This document shows positions 35,601 to 47,800 of a stretch of DNA of 64,000 nucleotides, piece after piece. Origin of the DNA: Phoebastria nigripes (taxonomy: Eukaryota; Chordata; Aves; Procellariiformes; Diomedeidae). Each line of letters opens with the position of its first letter. The first letter of the stretch is position 1. The stretch lies in NCBI GenBank assembly GCA_035582835.1, contig JAYKAV010003099.1, positions 2,566,363 to 2,630,362 on the forward strand, in the 5' to 3' direction. The notes beneath the pieces are model-generated. The model was given only the letters and a program-made list of their open reading frames with translations. It ran no database searches and had not been told where the DNA came from. A program made the translations under genes and the position numbers.

Positions 35601-38600
35601 CAGCCAGGGCCTTGCCTGGCATGTGGTGTGGAGCGGGTCTCGTCAGAGCCCCATCCAGCCCTGCGTGACTTTCCCGCATAGCATGGATCACGCTGGGCAT
35701 CGGCGGTCAGGTACGCAGCCACTTAACACGGGCATGGCTCTGCCGCCACGTGTTGCAGTTGTTCAAAAACCATTGAACCCAGCTGCAGCGTGGTTGGATG
35801 TCGTTGGGTCGTAATACGCAGGCTAGCCCTCTTGGAAGGATACACCATACACAGATAAAAACCATAGTGAAAAGACCAAGCTAATTCACAAGGCAGTAAT
35901 GTATATAATGCACGAGGCTGATGTATGAGCCATTTAACACCATAGTATTTGCCTGGGTGAGAGTATATCTGAGGCGGTTCTCAGTGTGCCNGCATACAAG
36001 GGCCCTGACTCAGAAAAGAGTTCAACTTGATTCGTTAAGGCCAAACAGCCAACTTAAAGTTAAGCATGTGTTTAAGCACTTTTCTGGAGAGCAGTGATTT
36101 TTTCTGAACTGCAACCCAGCGCGGCACAGAACACATTACAGTCTGCTTTCAGTTAAGAGGGAAGAAAAGGAGACACGTGTCGTTTACTGGCCCTTTAAGA
36201 CAGGAAGATCTTTGGGCTCCAAAAATTCTAGTGGCAGTTGAGAAGAGGAAAAAAACGAAAAAAAAAAAAGTCTGTGGCACAGTGAAGCCAAGGCCCTTCT
36301 CCTCCAGCCTGGAAACCTGCAGCAGAAGTCTGGAGAATTAACCCCACCATCTAAACTCAGGGAAGTAAAACACAGACAGTTATAAGAGCTGCACAGTCCC
36401 CAGAACAGTATTAGGAAACAAATCCAGTTAAGTTCCTGTTGCCAATTCTTCCAGATGGTTTTGGCTTAAAGTTTTCATTCTTTTAAAAAATAAATACGAA
36501 ATAAAATGAGAGAGCACAAATCAAATCAGCAGTATAATGCTATGTATGTATATAACTTTCCTGTGATAGGGATAGGGTGTTTTTGTTTCTTCCATGTTGG
36601 AGATAAAAGTTTGTATTTTGCCTCTCTTCTCAGTGTCTGCTTTGGAAGTTTTTGCCTGATATTGATATAGATATGTATAAAATACATATATATGTACATA
36701 TAAAAATCCTTTTCTATACTGAATAATACCTCTCTGGAACCTGAAAACCGTAGCCTCGACTACAAATTAATCGTAATCCTAAACAACCCCTTAGCCTCTA
36801 AGTGTCTTGGATTTTTTTTTAAACAAGTTTAAAGTATGATAAACTCCATTTGGCAAAGTACTTGGTAGTACTAGATTGGGTTTTTGACAGCACGGTTCTT
36901 GCAGAAAAAGGCAGCTCAGCAAGCAAGGGCTTTCCTTTGGGACTGCATAACGTGAGTACCTGGGGATTTGCACGGACGGCCCGTTGTCTTTGGATGAAAT
37001 TTAACTTGTTGGTTATGAGTCATCTGTGAGGGTCTTTCTTGCTCCCCCGGCCATGCTGCCACAGCTGGGATCAGCAGGATGTGATACCTGTCCAAATTCC
37101 CTCTCTGGAAAAGAGTGGGGCTTGGCAGGTTTCTCCCTCACAAAATCTTTCATTCCATTTGGTTCAAAATAGCCTGAACTTGGTGACCTGCCAAGTACAC
37201 TGGAAAAGACACCTGTCTGAGGTTTTTTTGGGGGCAAGCAGCTTGCCGTAATGATAAAAGGGAAAGAAAAGTCCATGAGTGGCTCAGTTTATATGGAAGT
37301 GACTACTTTCAGTGCTGCTGGGATCCCTTTGGATGGCTTTAAGGGTGTCAGGAANGGAGCCGAGACCATGGGTCCTGCTATGACTAATGTATACAATTTT
37401 GTCATAGGTTCCACTGAGACCAGAACTAATCCAGTCCTGCAGATTTGATCCAAAGGACGTTAATGTTTGTGGAAAAGCTCCCACTAACTTGACTACATGC
37501 TGGATCTGCTCTTTAGACCTGACTGCTGCAAACAAGCTCGTGCTTACATTTGCAATGGTGAGTAATAAGGCACTAAGCTTACAAGCTGTGTAAGCCCATG
37601 TTTATGTTTTGGCACAATTAGCAATCTCAGTTAGAACTTTTACTTGCTCGGGCCTCTCAGCAGACAGAGGAAGCGCGGAACAGACTTACTGTGTGTTACA
37701 CACTGCTCAAGAAACAGAGGGAGGAAGAACTCATGAGAGACCTGCTGCATCTTTTAGGCTTTTAAAGAGCAGCTGATCTCTGACATATAGCTGTTTCTGT
37801 GTGGTTGCTAATATGCTGCTCTGTTTTCTAAATCCCAGATACATCACGTTCATGTTTCTTCTGGGATTTAAAAACAAACACTGAACCTTTTCCAGGCTGA
37901 TATTTCTACCTCCCCCACTACAGTATGAACTTTGCTTGCATCACGGCCAACATTTGTTCATTTAAAACTAGGAAATCTTAAACCAGTGGAGAGCAGGTAG
38001 GATTTGATTCATTCTGCTCTGGGAAGGATGTGTACAAACACTTAGCCTGGACACAAGGGGCCTATGGAAGTTGAAGAACTTCTTTCAAAGTAAGATCATT
38101 GAACGCTGCATGTATCGAGCTCCATGTTAGTGAAGACTTGTTAAGAAACAGTCCATGTTTTTGAAGAGAAGGTAGGACTTCACACAGGATTGGAGTCCAG
38201 CAATGTGCTATAGTGTGTCATTCAAAGCAGATTCCCCCCAATGCAAGTCACAGCCAAGTTAATGCATAAAGGCTGCTGATTTGAGAGCCCCAGACTGAAT
38301 CACACACAGTCTGACTGCCAGACGTGATGACAGCCTGCCTCTCCCAGCCACTTCAACTGGAGCAGCAGGTTCTCAGCACTTCTGTGAATCAGGAGCTTCG
38401 TTTTTGGCTGGTACGAATGGTTGCAACTCCAATGAATGGACAGTTCAATACGATTAACTCACACTATCTCCCCTGAGATAGTTTTAGTGAAATCTGAATG
38501 TATTTATTACTCATTGCAATTTAGAAATCAAGATGTTTGAAAGTGTTACTATTTGGTTAGAGCATCCCTTTACCATTCTCTCCAGTCTTTGTAAGAGGCA

Positions 38601-41600
38601 GGAGGAAAAGTAAGAAAACACATTAGGGCTTTAGCCAGCTGAAATCTAGCATGTTCTAGCATCTGTTAGTTTAAACTGCCAACTCGGTAGCAGTTGGTAG
38701 CACACAGTATTCACGAGCTTGCTTACCTGTGCAAACCACTGTGTTAACAGCAGGTGCTAGGTCTCTACATCACACTGAATGTGTAACAAAGCCATTTAGA
38801 TGCAGCTAATTTCCAAAGAAACGTATCTACTGTGGCCAAAGATATGTAGCCATATTGGCTAGGCAGTTTCTCTTCACTTCTCAAATTCTGTGGTCATGTC
38901 CCTTTCTTCCCTTCCACAATAGTTTAGGCCTTTGTTCTGCTTCTTTCCATACATATAAATCTTAGCCCACTGTATCCCAGCCTCCAGCTCCTCCAAGTAA
39001 TGCTTCTTGCTACATCCTGATAAAAGACACCAAGGTCAGATAGACTATTTTGTGGGCTCTTCATTCCCTTCCTCTCCATTGCAGGGGAAGCCATTCATCT
39101 CTGTTTCTCTGGTTTGAGAACTGCCAATCTGGAAGGACATGATTTAAATCCACTCCGGACCCTCCATTGGATATTGGCTGTCTCCAGACCAGCATTTAGA
39201 TCGTAATCAAAACTTGTATTTGCAGATGAACACTTACAAGATCCTTTGGGTCTTGGATAGCTCAATTCTTTCCAGCCTTCCCATCAATTACCATAGTGCT
39301 GTGCCTTTTGGGGCTTGTAGACATCCTGGCTCCTGGTTTCCCTGTTTGGGGGCTCTGCTCACCCTTTTCCTGATGAAGAGTGAACACTGAAGAGACAAAG
39401 GTCCTATAGGCACTGAGTAGCCAGGGTGGCCTCACCAACTGGTGTGTCCAGGCTTTCAGAACTACAAAGTATGAGTCAGAAGAGCTGAGACCCAGTTCTG
39501 GCTCTGCCCATGATTCTCTGCATCATCATATTCCCACTCCGTTTCCTCAGCTGAAAAACAGAGCTCATAATATTTCCTTACCTACAAAAGCTGTTAGGAG
39601 GATTATTGCATTGTTGTGAATTCCACAGATGAAAGGTACTACAGAAGAACAAACTGCAATTATTGTTTCAAACCTCTGCCCTAGTCCTGTCATCCTTAGC
39701 TTACTGAATAATGCTTACTCAATCGAGGAAATCCTGCCACTACAGTGAAGAAAATCATTGGTAAAGATGACTCTCTGTTGCAATAAGAGCTTTTATCCCC
39801 TTGTGTTCAACACCCTTCTCTCTGCCACTGGGATGATCGGAGTCATATAAACCCAGACATTTACTACATGCTCTTAAGCAATCTTCTATTTCGGCACTAT
39901 TATTTCTTTATCCCAAACATGACTGTTGTTGAATAAATTCTCTTTTTGTAATGTTCAACGACATCCACTCTAGGGATAGCAGCTGCTGGTAATAGGATCT
40001 GCTGTGAGTTCGCTGATATGCGAGGTCTCTTTTAGCCCATGGTGGCTGATGGCTTACAAAATGGTCAGAATGGCCAAATTTGCCTGCCTTGAGGCATGTG
40101 GAGCTCACATCAGCCTTTCATGTGCATGTAAATGTACAGTATGCCTACGGATGTGCCCAGAGATGGAAGACAGACTGCATTGCCGATGCGGTATTCATAC
40201 CCCTTCAGCAGCCTTCTCCACTTGTAATCCTTTGGTAATTCCCAAGTACAAATACTAACAAAGAGCTCCCTTGCAGCGGGGAACTATGGTTTTGATGGGG
40301 AAACAGGCACTGAATGGTGAGGTAAAGAATCAGAAGCTTACAGTTAGTACCTACAGCAAAGGTCAGAAAAATTGGTCCTCCACATTAGTGTTCCCAGCAG
40401 TCCCTGACTACTATTAAACACTGTTGGGTGCAGTCATGCAAGGCACTGAGTGTGGCCAGTTCTCACAAACCTCATCGGTCCCACGGAGACAAGTATCTTC
40501 CTTTTCTGCTTCCGTCCACCCTTGTTTTCAAAAGACTCATGTCCTACCTTGGACACCAAGAGTAGAGAAGCAAAAAGTATCAGTGTTTAGCAGCCCTGAA
40601 AACCACTCTGGTTTTGCACAAATAAGTTTTTTCTTGTCAAAGCCTATGCACAAAGCTTCCTAGAAGGATGTACATACCTACATGGCACATACCACTGTGC
40701 ATTAAGGGTTAAAAGTAGTGCAATGGCAAGGAATAAATACACTGCAGGTGTTAGTTAACAAGGTACTAATTGGGTAACTGGAGGTGCAACATAAAAGACC
40801 ACAGAGGCTAATCAAAAGGCTTTAGGTGAATCTAGGATGCTCCTCTGAGCTTGGGGAGGAGGAGGAGGTAGTAAAAAGCTACTGTTGTAGTCTTGCATTT
40901 TATGGAAAAGCTGGAGTTAAGTTATCCTAGAACAGGCAGACTGTTACATCTTGTGTGTAAAACTAATATGACAAAATCAGTTTGGAAGTTCGTTTAAAGA
41001 TTGCAACTATCTTTTCCTCAGTCTTAAGTGCTTTTACTTTGGGCAAGGTACCTTGTGCTTGAATCATTCTGATTTGATTTCACTGTACCTCCTATGGGGC
41101 TTATTCAAACTGAGTCAGCCTGTGCCTGTTTGGCTAAACCCTTATCTAAACTTGCTGCCTTGCATAAAGAAGGCTTTAAGGATCCCTAGAATATATTTGC
41201 TTTCCTATTCCCTTGGAGGATGCAGCTGCGTTCTTCAAGCTCAAATTTGCAGACCTACAGGTAGGTGTGTGAGTGACTTGTATGTTCCAGGTTGAAAGCT
41301 GATAGTGGTGAAATCTCTGGGGACAGTTTCCCATGTGAATTGTTTTGCCTGCTCAGCCTGNTGCATAATGAACATAACAATTTGGGATGAAACTGTCTTA
41401 CACCCACCCTGGGTGAGATAAGGAAGTATAAGGTGTAGTTGGAAATTGCTTTTGGGTTGCAGTTTTGTTGCACCCTCCCTTGCCAAGCTGCTCTTGAAAG
41501 TGGATTTGCAGTGAGGATCAAACTCCAGTTTTTAACTTGTGCATATTCACTGTGAGGTGACTCTGCCCTGCCAGCTTGAAGGGCTTTATGCTTTTGCAGG

Positions 41601-43590
41601 GACCCTCCTAGCTTCTCTTGTCTCTGCCCTTTTGCCTGCGCTCACCCATTTTGCTCAGCCCTCCTGTTGCGCTCTCTGCATGTTGCTGAGGTTGCTGAAC
41701 ACTTTGCATTATGAGACCCTCTGTTCGTTTGCTTCTAACTCTGTCAAGTCTTACATTTCAGCCAATGTGCTTTTTTGTTGCAGGAGTTTGTCTTAAACTA
41801 AAATATAAATACACTTAAAAATCAAACTTTCAGGTTATGGCTCAACTGAAAATGAGTGTGTAGAGTGAAAGGCATACATTTTCCCAAGTGTTCATAATGA
41901 ATACCCAGCTGATTACTCCCTGCCTCCTCCCTTGGAAAGCTTCAGCCTGCCAGTTTTTCCCAGCCCCTGTACCTAGAGCGGCAGCAGTTTTCATTTAGGG
42001 GCTCTTTGGTCACACTCATGATTTGGTGTCTGTGTATGTTACGGCATTCATAAATTTATACCCTGCTTATCCGTGTGGATCAGGCATGTACTGGAGCAGG
42101 ACAGCGCATTCGAAAGAACTGACCTGGTATTCTTCAGCTCTCAAATGCTTTGATACACATGTACTCTTTTAGAACTGCCTTGAAAATGGGAATACAGCAG
42201 AATGATGGTAAAAAGTGCCCTGTGCTCAAAATCCAGTCCTTCCCTATACCGCTGATATCCAGTATCCAGGATGCTTTTAGGCAGGGCAGAGTTCAGGTGG
42301 TGTTTCAAAGGGATTTCCTCGCCCAGTCTGGCAACATGGAACATATGATGACCAGACGCGGGGTAGGTTTAGTGAACACCAGCTTGTGAAGTGTGGCTGT
42401 TCTCCTTAAGAAGACCCAGAATGTACCTTTTTCTTACTGCTTGCGTGCTCCATGTTCCTGCAGAGGCCATGTGCGCTGCGTGCAGAGGGCACTGAAGTGG
42501 CTTTCGGGTACCTGATGGTCAAGTCAAAAAGGTCAACTTGCCAGGTACCTGTGGCAGAGGGAAGCCCAAGTCACACGCTGACCAAGTGTGGGATTTGGCT
42601 GTAGATACAGATGCAACTTCAAATGCTGTCTTACAAAGTATGTCCAAGAGTGGTACAGCTGTAAGTGAGTTTCTAGTTCCTGAATTCGCACAAGCCTCAA
42701 AGCTGAGTGCAAAAAAGCACTTTTTCTTGGGTTCGGTTAAGGCATATGCACAACTTTGGTTTCATCATGAGGCAGCCACAAGCCTGGCTAAGTGGAATTT
42801 TCCTAAGCATCTGTCCTCTTGCCTGTGCAAAACCCAATCTTTCTGATTATATCAGACCTCCTGAGAAATTTCTGTCCCGTTGGTCACGTTTTTCAAAAGC
42901 TAATCTTCTGGAAATAAGGTCTTCCACTAAAACTGCCTTCACCTTATGGTTACAATAAACTGACTTATTAATTGGCATCACCGTGTGGCTGTCTGTAACA
43001 GGCAGCGTGGCAGCCTCTGCTGCCATATGTGTCCACAGAGAAATCCCATAACTACTTCTTATTTTATGTTGGCGCTCAAATGTTTCCCCTGGACTCATTT
43101 ATTTTTCCAACAGTTCTATTTTTTTTTCTTTCTTTTTGTGCTGCAGCAATTGACTTGTATTTGGGGTTATAACAGTTTTTTTTTTTTAACTTCTGTTTGC
43201 ATTTGTAGATTTGCTTCAGGACATAGGCTGTGTTGGTCTGTTATTTGGAAGTGTTTGTAACAGTGCTCATGTTTGTTGATGCTCTTATGGTGGGTGTGTT
43301 TGTAAAATTCATATTCTGTTTTTATTGTATACATTAGATTATTTTTCTTGTTGTTTCCAGCAGTTGACAATATTATGAAACGCGCTAACCAGTGCAAACT
43401 ACATCAGGTTGTGGGTTTTCTTAATGGATTTTTTTTTTTGCCACTTACTACTACAGCTTGCATTGGCGGCGTTCTATTTTTATCGCGGCTCGTATTAGTT
43501 GTTGCGTAATAAATGTGAGAGCGCATTACCCAATGCAAACCGCGATTTAAAAAAAAAAAGGGGGGGGGGGAAAACGAGCAAGCCAGCTCC
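35601..43590. other. Intergenic stretch between the WDR5 and BRD3 promoters
   Basis: No exon series or RNA gene is recognisable. The content is an AT microsatellite near 36,660-36,710, an old MIR copy at 39,480-39,645, poly-T and A11G10 runs near 43,170 and 43,550-43,570, and otherwise anonymous sequence of average composition. Two similar 20-base blocks (CGCTAACCAGTGCAAAC and CGCATTACCCAATGCAAAC) lie near 43,383 and 43,523, just before the BRD3 island. Confidence 0.55.
39480..39645 (+). mobile_element. MIR-like CORE-SINE remnant
   Basis: The order of blocks matches MIR: 'CCCAGTTCTGGCTCTGCC', then 'TTTCCTCAGCTGAAAAACAG', then 'CTCATAATATTTCCTTACCTA', then 'TGTTAGGAGGATTATTGCA'. The similarity is judged from memory of the consensus and is diverged throughout, consistent with an insertion that predates birds. 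Confidence 0.7.
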
Positions 43591-43984
43591 CGCAGTTGTG
43601 ATTTAAAACTCGGTCTCCGGCAGCACGCGTGACCCTGCGTGGGTTTCGGCCGCGGAGCCGAAGGGGACCCGCACCTTTCCAGTTGCACTTTTAAGGGCTC
43701 TTGCTGTACCTTAGAGCCCGAGAGGCGCGACGGCGGGCGGGGAGGGGAAGCCGGGATTTTTCCCCGGCAATGCCTGCCCGGGGGGAACCTACCAGTCGCC
43801 ACCTCCCTGCGGGTTTTTATCGCGGTCCGCCCCCCGAAACCACGCGAGGCGTTTTCCCCGCCGGGGGGAGCGTGTTTACCCGCCCCCGCCGCCCGCTGAC
43901 CGGGGCATCACCCCTGCTGTTTCTCTCCCCTGCCCGCCGGTCCGGGGAGGGAGCGGGCGGCCGGGGGGGGGACCTGCCGGCTTC

Positions 43985-43997
43985 TGGGACTTGTAGT
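43985..43997 (-). promoter_or_regulatory. ZNF143/THAP11-type ACTACAAGTCCCA motif
   Basis: Read on the minus strand the site is ACTACAAGTCCCAGAAG, close to the ACTACAATTCCCAGAATGC element found near many vertebrate CpG-promoter start sites. It lies inside the presumed BRD3 island. Confidence 0.6.
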
Positions 43998-44320
43998 CCG
44001 GGGGCTGGCGGCCGCCTCTCCCCCGGCCCGGCCCGGGACTACCGTCCCCACATGGCCTTGCGCCCCGGCGCATGAGCTCTTGGGCGCTTTAGCGCATCTA
44101 TTATACTGCCTTGCCGAGGATAAAAAGAAGAGCAACTGGAGGGACTATAAGGCAAACGTTGCTGGAGCTGCCGGGGCAAAGTAATCTATTTAATCTTTCC
44201 CTTTATTTGTTAGATGCTTGGGTGTGCATTGCTAGCACTGGGACATGGTTTCTGGAGGGAGGGGGGCCGGGGAAGAAGGGGGAGGAAAGCAAAACCCACT
44301 TGGGAAAGGCCAATGCTGAT

Positions 44321-44363
44321 TTTTTTTTTTCTCTCTCTCTCCCCCCCCCCCCCCCCCCCCCCC
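44321..44363 (+). repeat. T10-(CT)5-C23 polypyrimidine run
   Basis: Ten T, five CT units and 23 C follow each other without interruption, and more CTT-rich sequence continues to about 44,400. The run lies inside the BRD3 CpG island and is prone to triplex or i-motif formation and to sequencing error. Confidence 0.85.
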
Positions 44364-44777
44364 TTCTTCTGCTCCTTCTTCTTGCGAGAGCCCCGCGTCG
44401 CTCCCCGCGGCCCCGCAGCCTTTGTGCGCCGCGACAATGCAACAAAGCGCGGCGGGGCTGGCTGCAGCCTGGCCATTGATTTCCTCCCGGCCCCGCCGCT
44501 CCTGCCCACCCTTTTCTTCTTCTTCTTCTTCTGCCGCTTCTTCTCCATCTTCTGCTCCCCCCTCCCCTTCTCGCTGGGCGCCCGAAGATGCCCCGGACGG
44601 GCGCAGCCCCGGCTCCGCGGAGCCCCGCGCCCCCACGCAGGAGGGGTTTTCTTTCTTTCCTATTTTTTTTTTTTGGTTTTCTTCTTCTTCCCCCTCTCTC
44701 GCTCGCTTTCCCTCGCTCGCTCGCTCTGCCCGCCATCTTTTGAAGGGGAAAATTAGGGGCGAGGAAAAGGAGGGCTG

Positions 44778-44801
44778 NNNNNNNNNNNNNNNNNNNNNNN
44801 N
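44778..44801. other. Assembly gap (24 N)
   Basis: 24 consecutive N are followed by 20 A at 44,802-44,821. The gap falls in the GC-extreme, homopolymer-rich part of the presumed BRD3 first-exon region, so bases may be missing from that exon or promoter. Confidence 0.98.
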
Positions 44802-47800
44802 AAAAAAAAAAAAAAAAAAAAGCGGGGGGAGTGGGCTAGGCAGCAACAAGCCCCCGCTCCCGGCGGTGCGCGGCTCCCCGGCTCCGGCGGCAGCGAGCGG
44901 CCGCGCTCGGAGCGGGGCTCGGCGGCGGCCCCGCGCCCTGGGCGAGCGCCGGGCTGCTCCCGGCCATTTCCCTCTGCCCCCGCCGCCGCCTGGGTCGCTG
45001 GCTTGTGAGCTGGAAAAAGGTCTGAGCAGGCTGCATATGATGCGCTGAAAAGTGCGCGGTTGGTGTGTTGTCCGTATGCGTATATTTGTGTATATATGTA
45101 TATATACAGCTTCTTCGCTCGTGTAAATATCTGCTGTTTACCGAACTTTCGCAAATAAATGGAAACCAAGGGTTCGTTGCCAAAACCTGATATGCTTTAT
45201 ACGTGTAAAAAGAAACGCAGATCACAGATTTATATATAGAAGTCTCACGCTATAAATAATGCTACCGATAATAAAATGTAAAACTTCAAAACTCAGTTGT
45301 ACTTTTCCTCCGTTTATACTACTTGTTTGCTTTTTGCACCTCCCAGGGCGCTGGGGATAGAGCATTATTTGTAGCCTGCTTGGTTTCACTTTCAAACAAA
45401 GCTGTAGTGTTCAGGTCGCAGATCTGTGTGCGTNTTTAAGCTACATGGTTCAGTCTTGCAGGGTGTTAATAGGGAATGTGTTTCCTACAGAAATGACTTT
45501 TGACAATGTGGAGCATGCATTCTGTAAGGTTCACGCTAAATGTTCTGTGACAATTCTGTAGTGTGGATATACCTTTCTGTTAATGTCTTCAGGAATTAAA
45601 AGTTACTAAAATAAACTTTTTTGGATAAGCAAATATGATGGCTTCACTAATACTTCGAATGTTTTTTTTTTTTTTGGTTGGGTTTGTTTGGTGGGTTTTG
45701 TTTTTTTTTTTTTTTTACATCTTAAGTTCCCTGACACTAGTAAATAGTAGGTTAGGGTGTAACACAATTAGCAAAGCACACCTGCTGTTCCTTGCTGGGA
45801 ATAGAGAAGTGGTTTTTTAATATGCTTGTTAGTATTTTTAATGCGTTCAGTATATGTGAGTGTGCTGAGGGGGTGTCTCTAAATTAAACTGGAAATTTAG
45901 GTTTAAAGCTGAAACTCTTGTCTTTGACACAGTGATAAGTCAAGGTATTAGAGGACTTGGTGATGACCATATGTGCTGCAGTATATGGGTGAGAAGTGCA
46001 GAATAAATATGCATCAATCAAACCAAACAAGAAATCCCCAAAGCAGTCTGGTTGCTTTACAAGCGAAAAAAAAAACCCGATCTGTATTGCTTACAACTAC
46101 CCAGCCACTTGAGTGTACTGTAAATGCGAAGCCCTGCCGCCTAATCTGCAGATCACAGCACTAGCAGGCTGCTGTGTGTCTTACTTTGTTAGCACAGAAG
46201 TTTAGGGAGTTTTTAATAATACACTGGGAGGCTCCTGCTGAAACAGAGTAACTCCTGACCTCAAAGCCTTCCTTTTTGGAAAGAATAAATGCTAAGATTG
46301 TATATTTCTTTGTCTTTAGTCCACACTGGTTAAAAATACTCAGTCATGCATGTATTTAGTGCTTTGAGACAATGCTTAATAAAAGGGTTGGGCAGAGGGT
46401 AACAGTCTTATTCAATGTTCAGCATAAGCGTGATTGCAATATTGTCTTCTATACTCACTGCCTGTATAGTGCTCAGTGCTGAGACAGTAGCTATTCCAAT
46501 GAAAGGCGTTTTAGTGACCTATGCATGCAGAGTTTAAATTAAGAAAGAATGCATGTGCAATGTAAAGTGTCTGAGGTTTGTTCTCAAACTGACTTTGGAG
46601 TGTTAGTTCCATAAACTTCAAATAAAAACTAGGCCCCATGGCTTCTGGAAATAAAACTTAGGTCATTTAAGCACTGAGGTGCTTTAAAAAACTTTACTTC
46701 TTGTCATTTAAAAAATATTTAGAAGAAAAGCATATTGAAGAAGTCTGATGTTCCAGCTCAGTAAGCATGCTAGGCAGCAGTGCTCTTTCACTATCTGTCT
46801 CTAAAGAAGTCTGGTTTTGTTAGTCAGTGTCTGCAAATGCAAGGATTTCAGCAGGCTTCACAGCTAGTGTTTCTTTGCACTGTTTTAACTGCACTGGGTA
46901 CAATGACTTAAATCACAGTTCTTGATAATCTTGCAAAATGTTTCTTTCCTGAGTTAAGAACCNTGTGCTTAAAACTTTATCCTTCAGTCATCTCCTAAAA
47001 CGGTGGGGAGTCTAACAGAGGTTCTTGGTATCCACAAACCATGTCTGCAGGCCGGGGATCCAGCCTGCCTGACCTGAGGGTCTCTTCCCCCACTGAGCCT
47101 CAGTGAGCTGAAGGCAGCGCACACAGATAAAGCAGTTTGCCCTGGTGAAGGCTGGGGCTTCCCGTAGTTTTTACAGACACATCTTTTAATTGGTACAAGT
47201 TCTGAAAGATGCTGTTTAATATTTACCTCTTAACTGGGGTGGGGGTGGAGGGAAATTATGCAGTGGGTTGTTGGTTTCCAGCCAACCCCTGCTGCACTCC
47301 TAGAATCTCACTCCATCTCCCTGGACTAATCTGGGAGCCTGATCGCTCTCGTTGACAGCACAAACAACTCAGGAGTCAAATCCCTCTCCTCTGCACCAGC
47401 TGAGTGATGTAGTGAGGTCTCATGTTTCAAAGGCTTAATTACTTTTACAAAATACATTACTCTCTGTCTACTTTGGTAAGCTATCAGGTGATTTCAGCAT
47501 AGACAGAACTACACTTTGCTAAATAAATGAACAAAGAGCGTTTTGCATCTCAGCGTTGTTGATTGTTTCTCTTTAATCCTGGTTGCTCCTTCTTTGCTAA
47601 TTTGCAAAATTCATTAATCCGCAGTGGGTTTCCCAATCATTACCATGAACCGTATGTTTTGTTTTGTTGTGTGTGTTGTTTTTGTTTTGTTGTTCTTTTC
47701 TTTTTAAATTGCCGCATTATTCTCCAGTAATAGCCCAGAACACCACTGTAAGCAATAGAGTTCTGGGAATTAGGAAGGAGACATTGTTTGCTGTGCTGCT

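Larger units (their letters stand above)
43591..45060 (+). promoter_or_regulatory. CpG-island promoter region, probably of BRD3
   Basis: This is a large CpG-rich island with GC boxes, about 16.6 kb upstream of the first BRD3 coding exon and on the side expected for its promoter. A ZNF143/THAP11-type motif (TGGGACTTGTAGT, 43,985-43,997) marks a promoter core, with a TATA-like GGATAAAAAG near 44,119. The downstream half (44,321-44,735) is an extreme pyrimidine-rich tract. A 24-N gap interrupts the island at 44,778-44,801. The untranslated exon or exons of BRD3 should lie here, but I cannot fix their boundaries. A divergent antisense transcript from the same island is possible. Confidence 0.65.

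Noticed and set aside
44203..45048. Frames of 177-208 codons over the BRD3 island
   Set aside because: They read through polypyrimidine repeats and the N gap, giving runs of Pro, Ser, Lys or unknown residues. There is no support for coding.
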